DNA of 23,330 bases, taken from contig DAOTKE010000043.1 in NCBI GenBank assembly GCA_035449085.1, positions 1-23,330 on the forward strand, read 5' to 3'. The translations under genes were made by a program, and so were the position numbers. Position 1 is the stretch's first letter. Each line of letters starts with the position of its first letter. Source of the DNA: DUPH01 sp035449085. GTDB lineage: Bacteria > Verrucomicrobiota > Kiritimatiellia > RFP12 > UBA1067. Below the pieces are notes generated by a model. The model was not told where the DNA came from. It did not search any database and was given only the letters and a program-made list of their open reading frames with translations. Shown here piece by piece: positions 14,669 through 23,330 of the stretch.

Positions 14669-15592
14669 TTACGCGGAAACGTGAAGGTGCGGAGCGAGAA
14701 TGGCGGGAATCGCTGCGGCGAAGGGCGTGCGGCGACCGATGCCCAGATGCTCCAGGGCGGAGCAGTCAAGATGGGCGTCTTTGGGACGGGGGGCACCTGC
14801 GGGCGGCGTGGGATCCGCCACGATGCACGCGGGGTCGGTTCCGACCAGCGGCGCGAAGAGACACGCCATCTCGTACTTGGTCAGTGCCTCATTGCCGCTC
14901 CAATGAAATATACCGCCGAAACTTGGGTTTTCCAGTCTGTAGGCGGTCAGGCCGACGAGTACGTCGGCAACATCTGCCGTGTGCGTGGGGTAACGCGTGG
15001 CCCAGTGCTCCATTTTGACCCGCTGACCGGGAGCGGCTTTCATCAACGCCTCGGCCAGCACGGTCACAGAGGATTCATCCAAGCGCTCCACGTCGCCGTA
15101 AAGCAACGGCACACGCAGGATGGCCGCAGCGCAGCCAGCCTGCAAGACCGCATGCTCACCGTCGAGCTTGCTTTGGCCGTACGCATTGAGCGGATGCGTG
15201 GCGTCGCCGGGACGGTAGGGCGGTTGCGTGCCGTCGAACACATAGTCGGAGGAGATGTAGATCACGAAAGCGCCGTGCGCTGCGGCCCATTGCGCGATGG
15301 CGGCGGTGCTGCCGACGTTCAGGCGCTGCGTGCCGACGGGATCACGTTCGCTCACGTCAGGACGGCGTTCGGCAGCGGTGTGGATGATGACGTCCGGCGC
15401 GAGGCGGTCGAGAAAGCCGGGAATGGCGTCGGTCTGAGACAGGTCCATCCGTTCCAGCCCAGGACCGCTGCGTCGGAAAGCAGTACCGGTCACGCGCCAC
15501 TCGCGGCGATTGGCGCAGGCGCGCAACAAGGGGCGCCCCAGCAGGCCTGTCGCTCCCGTGATCAGAATATGCGGTGTGCGAGATGTGTTCAT
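14669..15592 (-). CDS. SDR family NAD(P)-binding protein, MAT2B-like / RmlD-like
   Basis: A 307-residue extended short-chain dehydrogenase. The cofactor motif GATGLLG is at 13-19; YISSDYVFDG (112-121) and Y138-x3-K142 form the catalytic site. Pipelines would call it dTDP-4-dehydrorhamnose reductase, but several blocks look much closer to the animal MAT2B protein as I remember it: AAERRPDV (73-80), TRYPTH (199-204), FHWSGNEALTKYEMAC (229-244), and LDCSALEHLGIGRRTPF (275-291). No other nucleotide-sugar gene is nearby. The start at 15592 lies 7 bases after the ispA stop, so it is the last gene of that operon. The substrate is unknown; a regulator of methionine adenosyltransferase is only a hypothesis. 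Confidence 0.83.
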   Translation of the reverse strand: MNTSRTPHILITGATGLLGRPLLRACANRREWRVTGTAFRRSGPGLERMDLSQTDAIPGFLDRLAPDVIIHTAAERRPDVSERDPVGTQRLNVGSTAAIAQWAAAHGAFVIYISSDYVFDGTQPPYRPGDATHPLNAYGQSKLDGEHAVLQAGCAAAILRVPLLYGDVERLDESSVTVLAEALMKAAPGQRVKMEHWATRYPTHTADVADVLVGLTAYRLENPSFGGIFHWSGNEALTKYEMACLFAPLVGTDPACIVADPTPPAGAPRPKDAHLDCSALEHLGIGRRTPFAAAIPAILAPHLHVSA

Positions 15593-15599
15593 GGCAGAC

Positions 15600-16474
15600 T
15601 CAGATGATTCGTGTGAGCAGATGATCGGCCAGAGCGGCGAGCGGCGCGGTGTCCCCCGGAAGGCCATCGAGTGCGGCGACAGCCTGCTTCGTGAGACTCT
15701 TCGCCCAATCGCGCGCCTCGTCGGCAGACATCACGGCGAGGCAGGAGAGTTCAGGAGGATCGTCGGTTGCGGTCTCCTGCGCATCGAGCAGGTCGTCGAT
15801 GATTTGAAAGGCGAAACCCAGACCGTCGGCATAGTGCGCGAGCCGCTCGGCGGCGGAATCGTCTCCGCCAGCGGCGATCACGCCAAGACGGCAGGCGGCC
15901 TTGAACAGATCGGCGGTTTTGTGCTGGAAGACAAAGTCAATCACGGCGCGTGTGGGCGCGGATGCAAAGCGGATGTCCTCGACCTGTCCCCCGATCACCC
16001 CGGCAGCACCGGCGGCACGAGCAAGTTCGGCAACAAGCCGGGCGACGGTGCCAGGGCGCCGTTCCGGTGAAAGGGCCAAGATGCCGAAGGCGAGCGTTTG
16101 CAAGGCGTCACCCGTCAGTACGGCGACCGCTTCACCATATTTGGCGTGTACGGTGGGTTGACCGCGGCGCAGCAGGTCGTTGTCCATGCAGGGCAGGTCA
16201 TCATGCACCAGCGTGTAGGTGTGGAGCAGTTCGACCGCCGTGGCCGCACAGTGCGCGTCCGCCGCCGATCCGCCGGCCGCTTCCGCGGCGGCCAGACAGA
16301 GGATCGGGCGCAGACGCTTACCGCCCGACAAGACCGCGTGGCGCATCGCCTCTGCGAGAATGGCGGGCCGTGTCTCGGCAGCAGGCAGGCTGGCGAACAG
16401 ATGTTTTTCGACCTCACGCCTGCGGTCAGCGAGGTACGCTTCGAGTGAAAAAGGAAAGGTGGGGCTCTTATTCA

Positions 16475-16475
<1 letters not shown>
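15600..16475 (-). CDS. ispA: polyprenyl synthetase, farnesyl/geranylgeranyl diphosphate synthase type
   Basis: A 291-residue short-chain trans-prenyltransferase that condenses isopentenyl diphosphate with allylic diphosphates. GGKRLRP is at 51-57. The first Asp-rich motif, DDLPCMD, is at 92-98 with the two-residue insertion typical of bacterial FPP synthases; Tyr87, five residues before it, is the usual chain-length position. The second motif, DDLLD, is at 227-231. After it the usual Gly-Lys-x-Thr-Tyr segment is missing or shortened (DAQETATDDPPELSCLAVM), which is unusual. The start overlaps the dehydrogenase stop as TAATG, so translation is coupled. Product length cannot be fixed from sequence. 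Confidence 0.9.
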
Positions 16476-17873
<1,398 letters not shown>

Positions 17874-17881
<8 letters not shown>

Positions 17882-19070
17882 GGGCGTTGCCTCCCTTCGC
17901 AAGCTTGTTCAACAGTTCCGGAATGATCTCACAAACGTCACCAATCATGGCGGTGTGCGCGATTTTGAAAATCGAGGCGTCCGGATCGATGTTGATGGCA
18001 ATGATCTTTTCGGCGCCGCTCATGCCGGCGACAAACTGGACCGAGCCAGACACGCCGCAGGTGATGATCAGTTTGGGTTTGACGGTGCGTCCGCTGAGTC
18101 CGATCTGGCGGCGCGGCTCCAGCCAACCGGCCTCGATGACCGGACGGGTCCCGCCCACCATGCCGCCCAGACGGTCGGCGAGCTGCTGCAGCAACTCGAT
18201 ATTATCGCGCCGCTGGATGCCTTGTCCGGCGACGACCAGCACGTCGGCGTCCTCAATGTTTTTGACCGGCTCTTTCCGGTGGGACGACAGCGTCTCGATG
18301 CTGGAGACCAGCATTTTTTCGTCCGGCGTGATGGCGGTCACCACACCCCCCGGCTCAGCACGGCGTTGAGGCGCTGAGAAGATTTTGTAACGGACAGTGG
18401 CGAACTGAGGACGGTGACGCGGCGTCCGGATGTGCGCCATGATGTTGCCGCCAAACGCAGGCCGGATTTGGTCGAGGTCGGTGTTGGGCTGCATGTCCAG
18501 AAAGGTGCAGTCGGCGGTCAAGCCCGTACGGAAGCGCGCGGCCACGCGCGGGGCCAGCGAGCGGCCGATCGCCGTGCCCCCGACCAACACGGTGGAGGGT
18601 TTGCAGCGGTTGATGAAATTTTCGAACACCGCCGTGTAAGGTTCGATGCGGAAGTGCTCCAGTTGCGGATGGTCATAGACGAAGATCGAGTCGATGCCAT
18701 AATGCCGCAGCTCTTCGGCTAATGCGGTCATGTGATGGCCGGCAAGCAGCGCGAAGACCGGTTGGCCGATCTTACCGGCGAGATCGCAGGCTTTGCCAAC
18801 CAGTTCCAATGAGACGGGATGGATCTTGCCTTCGGTCTGGTCGATATACACCGCGACGCCGCGCCATGCGTTCTTGTCAACGGACACCTGCGGGCTCTCA
18901 ACGAGTTCGAAAGCACCGACGGGACCTTTTTTGATGCAGATCTTGCACATGCGGCACGCCGACGAGACGGTGACGCGGTTGTCGTTGATCTCGATGGCCC
19001 CGAAAGGACACAGTTCGACAACCCGCGAAAGATCCGGGATTTTTTCCTGATGAACGATGATTGCTGCCAT
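17874..19070 (-). CDS. etfA: electron transfer flavoprotein alpha subunit with N-terminal ferredoxin domain
   Basis: A 398-residue EtfA. Residues 1-60 are a ferredoxin-like extension absent from ordinary Etf. It keeps only one complete set of 4Fe-4S ligands: C39, C42 and C45 (CRMCKIC) with C21 of the CP motif. The other set is lost, and position 49, where the last cysteine would precede Pro50, is Gly. The Etf alpha domain follows (about 70-250), then the C-terminal FAD domain with LSGRTVKPKL, GVSGSVQF and the AINIDPDASIFKIAHTAMIG segment. AGGA lies 8 bases upstream of the ATG, and the gene starts 9 bases after the etfB stop. Ferredoxin-domain EtfA proteins occur in electron-bifurcating complexes such as LctBCD, supporting that role here. 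Confidence 0.92.
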
Positions 19071-19079
19071 GACGAGTTC

Positions 19080-19874
19080 CTAGGCCAAGAATTTTGCATC
19101 GCGCAGGTAGGTGTAAAGCCGGTCGGCCAATTCGCCGGAAGAGCCCTCCCATGTTTCGCGGGTGACATGATGTTCCGGCGGAAAGATGCGCACCACATTG
19201 GTCGGAGAGCCGTTCAGTCCGTAATGGTCTGGATTGGTGTCCGGCAGATCGGCCAATGTCATGCTGCGCACCGGGACATCACGCGTCTCCTTCTTGCGCT
19301 TGAAAGAGGGCAGGCGAGGCGTATGGATGCCCTTGTTGACGGAGAGCAGGCAGGGCAGCGGCAGACGAATGATCTCCTCTGTTGCGGGAAGATCGACCTG
19401 AACCGTCACCGAGCAAGCCTGACATTCAGGGATGGCACTGATATGGGTCGCGTGGGGAATGTTCAGAAATTCCGCGATTTCCGGGCCGACCTGTGCGGTG
19501 TCACCGTCGGTGGTCTGCTGTCCACAGATGATGATGCCGATGTCTCCGATGGCCTGAATGGCCTGAGAAAGCGTGTAGGCGGTTGCAAGGACGTCTGAAC
19601 CCGCAAACGCGCGGTCGGAGATCAGGATCACTTCGTCGATGCCCATCATCAGGGCTTCGCGCAACGACTGTTCAGCTTGCGGCGGGCCCATGGTGAGCGC
19701 GTGAGTCGTGGCCTCCGGCCAATGCTCCTTGAGGCGCAACGCGGTTTCGATCGCGTAGAGATCGTACGGATTGATTTTTGATTCAACGCCGTCGCGTTTG
19801 AGCACGCCGGTTTTTTCATCGATGTCCACCTGCGTTGTGCCGGGGACCTGTTTGATACAGACTAGGATTCGCAT
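19080..19874 (-). CDS. etfB: electron transfer flavoprotein beta subunit
   Basis: A 264-residue EtfB beginning MRILVCIKQVPGTTQVDID, the standard N terminus. KINPYDLYAIETALRLKE (about 45-62) and the nucleotide-binding loop CGQQTTDGDTAQVGPEIAEFL (near 128-148) are typical; in bifurcating Etfs this subunit holds the flavin that splits or joins electrons between NAD(H) and ferredoxin. The start at 19874 lies one base after the larA TGA, with GGAGAA upstream, inside the end of larA; the ATG at 19907 would run over larA. It forms a heterodimer with EtfA encoded next. Confidence 0.92.
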   Translation of the reverse strand: MRILVCIKQVPGTTQVDIDEKTGVLKRDGVESKINPYDLYAIETALRLKEHWPEATTHALTMGPPQAEQSLREALMMGIDEVILISDRAFAGSDVLATAYTLSQAIQAIGDIGIIICGQQTTDGDTAQVGPEIAEFLNIPHATHISAIPECQACSVTVQVDLPATEEIIRLPLPCLLSVNKGIHTPRLPSFKRKKETRDVPVRSMTLADLPDTNPDHYGLNGSPTNVVRIFPPEHHVTRETWEGSSGELADRLYTYLRDAKFLA

Positions 19875-19875
19875 C

Positions 19876-21171
19876 TCATGTGTTCTCCACAATGACGGAT
19901 ACACCATCCGGAATGACGGTCACGCGCGCATCCTGCGGTGCCGTGCGACCCGCGATATCAATGGCTTCGGGCAGACTGGTGGCCGCCTCCATGCCCATGC
20001 TTCGGATCACGGTCGCGTCACACACATCACTGACCAAGATCACGCGGTGTTTGGCCAAGATACGCGCGAGGATCTGGACTTCCCATTGATCAGGCGCGGT
20101 CTTGTCTTGAGGCACGCGTCCGATGGCATCCAGCAATTCCCTGGGATTTTTCATTTCAGACAGCGCTTGGTAAAAATTCTCCCCGCCTGCGCCGTCGCAG
20201 CAACCCGCCACCATGATCACGGTACCGCCGGGGTTGCAACAGGCCTCGGCGGCGGTCATGCCTTTGACGGCTTGGTAGATGTTCTGGTCGAGCGGATAGC
20301 CGCCGTTACCGGTAATCACAATGTCGCCTGGCATGCGGGGGATGGTGACCTCTTCTGCGAGATGGCGGCAGCCGGTGGCGTGCGCCTCTTCGGGGTGGCC
20401 GGCAAAGGCGGCGCGAATGCTCTTGTCGGTATTGATCGTGACGTTGAGGATGAACGCCAGATGCGCTTGCTGTGCGGCAAAAAGCATGTCGCGGTGGATC
20501 GGGTTGCCCGCCAGACTGCCGGCGCGGGCGTGCGGGTCGGCGATAAAGGCGGCGCAATGGTTGGCGAGCACGGTGGTGCGGCCGGCGATGCCGGGCAGCA
20601 CGCTTTTGCGGCCACCGGAAAAGCCCGCGAAAAAGTGGGGCTCAATGAATCCTTCCGCCACCAGCAGGTCGGTGTCCAGCGCCGCGCGGTTCAGCCAGAG
20701 TTCGCCGCCGGAGGGCAGGCGCGCGAGCTGGCGCAGGCTTGCGGTGTCGGTGCAGTCGTGTATCAGGAACGTTTCGCGCCGCACGACTTCCTCGCCGAAT
20801 TTTTCGCGCAACTCGCCGGGTGTCGTGGCCCGGTGGCAGCCGGTGGCCACCAGGATACGGATGTTGATCGCGGGGTTGCCGCGGCGCAGGCGATCGAGCA
20901 GCAGCGGCAGCGTGATGCGGCTGGGCACCGGGCGGGTGTGGTCGCTGGTGATGACCGTGGCGGTTGCCTTGCCGGCCGCGAGCGTTTCAAGCGGCGGCGA
21001 GCCGATGGGCCGGTCCAGCGCGCGCTCGACACACCGGCGCTGCTCATCGATGGAGGGTGGCCGGACGTCTGCGGCGGCGTGGCAGGGCGGTGTCAGCGCC
21101 GTTGCCCGCCACGCGGTCGGAAGATCCGCTTCCAGAGCGGACGTGTGGTAAGGAATGCGTATGTGGGTCAT
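19876..21171 (-). CDS. larA: LarA-family nickel-dependent lactate racemase
   Basis: A 431-residue DUF2088/LarA enzyme expected to interconvert 2-hydroxyacid enantiomers using the nickel-pincer nucleotide. All key residues of Lactobacillus plantarum LarA as I recall them are present at a constant offset of five: D77 and R80 (SDHTR), H113 (GCHR), H179 (EPHF), K189 (GRKS), H205 (ANHC), K303 (AVKG) and W363 (DQWE). It lies between speA (18 bases upstream) and etfB (1 base downstream), matching the association of a racemase with LDH-Etf in lactate oxidisers. The cofactor genes larB, larC and larE are not in the window. Related LarA homologues act on other hydroxyacids, so lactate is inferred from context. 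Confidence 0.9.
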   Translation of the reverse strand: MTHIRIPYHTSALEADLPTAWRATALTPPCHAAADVRPPSIDEQRRCVERALDRPIGSPPLETLAAGKATATVITSDHTRPVPSRITLPLLLDRLRRGNPAINIRILVATGCHRATTPGELREKFGEEVVRRETFLIHDCTDTASLRQLARLPSGGELWLNRAALDTDLLVAEGFIEPHFFAGFSGGRKSVLPGIAGRTTVLANHCAAFIADPHARAGSLAGNPIHRDMLFAAQQAHLAFILNVTINTDKSIRAAFAGHPEEAHATGCRHLAEEVTIPRMPGDIVITGNGGYPLDQNIYQAVKGMTAAEACCNPGGTVIMVAGCCDGAGGENFYQALSEMKNPRELLDAIGRVPQDKTAPDQWEVQILARILAKHRVILVSDVCDATVIRSMGMEAATSLPEAIDIAGRTAPQDARVTVIPDGVSVIVENT

Positions 21172-21189
21172 GGCGCGTTCCGGCTCCCA

Positions 21190-23115
21190 TCACTGCTCGA
21201 AGTACGTGTAGCCCCGCAGACCGTTGTCGTAAGCGGCGAGGATTTCACGGCGTTCGGCCGGCGTGATGCGCTTGGCCTTGACGGCCTCCTCCGCCAATGC
21301 GCGGAACTGTTCCATCAGGCGTTCGGGCCGGTATTCGACGTAGCTGAGCACGTCGCCGACCGAATCGCCCTGCAGCTCCTGCATGTATTCAATTTCGCCG
21401 TCCTCATCGACCTGGACGCTCACGACATTGGTGTCACCGAAAAGATTGTGGAGGTCGCCCAGGGTTTCCTGGTACGCGCCGACCAGGAAGGCGGCGAGCA
21501 TGTAGGACTCGCCCTTGCGCAGCGCGTGCACCGGTAGGACGGGTTTGACATCGTGCTGGTCGATGAACTTGTCGATGCGCCCGTCGCAGTCGCAGGTGAT
21601 GTCCGACAGGCAGGCCATGCGCGTCGGCTTTTCGTTCAGGCGGTGGACCGGCATGATCGGGAAGAGCTGGTCGATGGCCCAGGCGTCGGGGAGCGACTGG
21701 AAGACACTGAAGTTGCAGTAGTAGACATCGGCCAGCAGGGCGTCGAGCCCGAGCAGATCTCTGGGGATGACCTTGAGGCCTGGCAGCAGCTCGCGGATGC
21801 GCGTCAGGATGTGCCAGAACAGGCAGTCGGCGGCCGCGTGCTGGCGCAGCGTGATGTCGCCGTGCTTGAAGGCCTTCTGGATCTCCTCACGGTAGTAGAG
21901 CGCGTCGTTGAACGACTCCTGAAGGTTTTTGAGGCTCAGAGTGTGCGCCACCTCCAGCATGTTCTCGAGTGCCTCGGGGCGCGGCTCGGGAATGTTTTCC
22001 GGGCACTCTTTCTCCTCGTAGATCGCGGCGTCGAGCACATTGATGACCAGCACCGAGTAGTAGCCGATCAGCGCGCGCCCGGACTCGCTGATGACGGTCG
22101 GGTGGGGTATTCCGGCCTCGTTGCAGGCGGTCATGATGCCTTCGATCACGTCGGCGCAGTACTCCGAGATATCGTAGTTCGCGCTGCTGGCGAAATTGGT
22201 GTGTGAACCGTCGTAGTCAATGGCCATGCCGCCGCCGATGTCGAAGATGCCCATGCGCGCGCCCTCCTTGACCAGGCCGACGTAAAAGCGCGAGGCTTCC
22301 TTGACGGCGTCGCGGATCTCGCGGATGTTCGGCACCTGGGAGCCGAGGTGGTAGTGCAGCAGCTCGAGGCAGTCCAGCATCCGCGCGTCGCGCAGGGTGT
22401 CCACCACGTCGATCACCTGTGACGGTGTGAGTCCGAACACGCTGCGTTCGCCGCCGGACTCGGACCACTTACCGCCGACGCGGCTGGAGAGCTTCACGCG
22501 GATGCCCATGCGCGGCCGTATGCTGAGCGCGGCCGAGCGTTCCAGGATCAGGTTCAGCTCGTCGGCGGTCTCAAGCACCAGAATGGTCTGGAGGCCCATC
22601 TTGAGCGACGAGAGCGCGAGATCGATAAACTCCGCGTCCTTGTATCCATTGCAGATCAGGAAGGCCTGCGGGTCGCGCATATAGGCCAGCGCGGCGATCA
22701 GCTCGGCCTTGGATCCGGCCTCGAGCCCGTGGTGGTAGGGGGCGCCGAACGTCACCACGTCATGGACGGCCTGCTGCTGCTGGTTGACTTTGATCGGGAA
22801 GACGCCGCGATAGATGTTCTGGTAGTCGTAGTCCGAGATCGCCTTTTGAAACGACTCGTTGATGAGGCGGATACGGTTGCCCAGCAAGTCGCTGAAACGC
22901 AACAGCAGCGGCAGGCTCATGCCACGGTCGTGCAGGCCGCGGACGATGTCGTAAAGATTGATGCGGACCGTACCGGTGGCGTTCTTCAGGTTAACGGCCA
23001 CGAAACCGTCATCCGTAACCGTGAAATGACCCTGACCCCACGCGCCGACCCCGTACAGTTCGGCGCTTTTTACACTGTTCCAGCCGTCCAACGCATCCAG
23101 CAGGTTTTGTGACAT
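21190..23115 (-). CDS. speA: biosynthetic arginine decarboxylase
   Basis: A 641-residue PLP-dependent decarboxylase of the alanine-racemase fold (arginine to agmatine, the first step of putrescine and spermidine synthesis), near the usual 630-660. The PLP lysine is K109 in VFPIKVNQQ; the phosphate-binding region includes FDIGGGMAIDYDGSHT; near the C terminus are a GAYQETLGDLHNLFG segment and the terminal ILAAYDNGLRGYTYFEQ, all typical of SpeA. I choose ATG 23115 because MSQNLL directly precedes the conserved part; the reading frame opens at a TTG at 23136. The ribosome binding site is weak. It begins the seven-gene run to 14669; the polyamine link to lactate genes is not obvious. Confidence 0.94.
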   Translation of the reverse strand: MSQNLLDALDGWNSVKSAELYGVGAWGQGHFTVTDDGFVAVNLKNATGTVRINLYDIVRGLHDRGMSLPLLLRFSDLLGNRIRLINESFQKAISDYDYQNIYRGVFPIKVNQQQQAVHDVVTFGAPYHHGLEAGSKAELIAALAYMRDPQAFLICNGYKDAEFIDLALSSLKMGLQTILVLETADELNLILERSAALSIRPRMGIRVKLSSRVGGKWSESGGERSVFGLTPSQVIDVVDTLRDARMLDCLELLHYHLGSQVPNIREIRDAVKEASRFYVGLVKEGARMGIFDIGGGMAIDYDGSHTNFASSANYDISEYCADVIEGIMTACNEAGIPHPTVISESGRALIGYYSVLVINVLDAAIYEEKECPENIPEPRPEALENMLEVAHTLSLKNLQESFNDALYYREEIQKAFKHGDITLRQHAAADCLFWHILTRIRELLPGLKVIPRDLLGLDALLADVYYCNFSVFQSLPDAWAIDQLFPIMPVHRLNEKPTRMACLSDITCDCDGRIDKFIDQHDVKPVLPVHALRKGESYMLAAFLVGAYQETLGDLHNLFGDTNVVSVQVDEDGEIEYMQELQGDSVGDVLSYVEYRPERLMEQFRALAEEAVKAKRITPAERREILAAYDNGLRGYTYFEQ

Positions 23116-23234
23116 TTCAGGTCTGTTACCTCGCAAATTCGTGTTGTTGACGATCCCATCCCTGCACGTCCTGTTCTGTGCCCAGGATGTGAAAAGATTT
23201 CAGGGCAACCTTGCCAAACCCGCGACTAAAGCGC

Positions 23235-23270
23235 AACAGGAAAAAGAGGAAAAAGAGAACAGGAAAAAGA
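23235..23270. repeat. three AGGAAAAAGA direct repeats upstream of speA
   Basis: A polypurine tract with AGGAAAAAGA at 23238-23247, 23247-23256 and 23261-23270; the outer copies extend to a 13-base repeat (23235-23247 and 23258-23270, 23 bases apart). It lies 120-155 bases before the speA start, where a promoter or regulator site would be expected. I see no confident -35/-10 pair in 23116-23330 and no gene. Confidence 0.6.
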
Positions 23271-23330
23271 TTCGGACAGGGCGTTTTTATTTGAACTGGG
23301 CTCGCGCGTTGTTTATCAGGGAAACACTTC

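Noticed and set aside
14669..15592. Simple call as dTDP-4-dehydrorhamnose reductase (rmlD)
   Set aside because: No rhamnose genes are near, and several sequence blocks fit MAT2B-like SDRs better; kept as a family-level alternative only.

Overview
The window is a high-GC, densely packed bacterial chromosome segment that reads as ordinary housekeeping and energy metabolism of an anaerobic or fermentative bacterium. The V/A-type ATPase operon has the order E, DUF2764, A, B, D, I, K, which I know from Chlamydiae and Spirochaetes. Together with an Etf-linked lactate dehydrogenase and the sugar oxidoreductases, this suggests a PVC-superphylum anaerobe (for example Kiritimatiellota, Lentisphaerota or Verrucomicrobiota). 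That placement is inference; no rRNA is present. A run of exactly 100 N (9796-9895) marks a scaffold join inside a tandem repeat, so this is probably a draft or metagenome assembly.

Layout. (1) 236-4015, plus strand: a mannitol-1-phosphate dehydrogenase family enzyme, a Gfo/Idh/MocA oxidoreductase, a TIM-barrel sugar isomerase/epimerase and a CPBP intramembrane protease. (2) 3965-5454, minus strand: an Rnk-type GreA/B-fold regulator, translationally coupled to an unusual multi-cluster iron-sulfur protein whose tail overlaps the protease gene by 51 bp. (3) 5581-5743: a tRNA with anticodon CAU, with a good promoter, a terminator and an odd T loop. (4) 5740-14471, minus strand: the V/A-ATPase operon, ending in a HAD hydrolase gene. 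(5) 14669-23115, minus strand: seven tightly spaced or overlapping genes, namely speA, larA, etfB, etfA, a GlcD/LctD-type dehydrogenase, ispA and a MAT2B-like short-chain dehydrogenase.

How the genes fit together. LarA, EtfB, EtfA with a ferredoxin domain, and the FAD dehydrogenase match the parts of the electron-confurcating lactate oxidation system known from Acetobacterium. LarA would interconvert lactate enantiomers, and the LDH-Etf complex would drive lactate to pyruvate with NAD+ at the expense of reduced ferredoxin. The ATPase K subunit keeps the residues that bind Na+ in the Enterococcus hirae K ring, so the ion is predicted to be Na+.

The least explained feature is a family of short repeats built on GGCTGTGAGG and its complement, found only in two spacers of the ATPase operon (I-K and B-D). 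A 30-nt element with 26 identical positions forms the 3' ends of both atpI and atpB and supplies their Arg-Leu-stop. In the B-D spacer the repeats run from the atpB stop to the base before the atpD ATG, so atpD has no visible Shine-Dalgarno sequence. I found no CRISPR array, prophage, insertion sequence or defence system.
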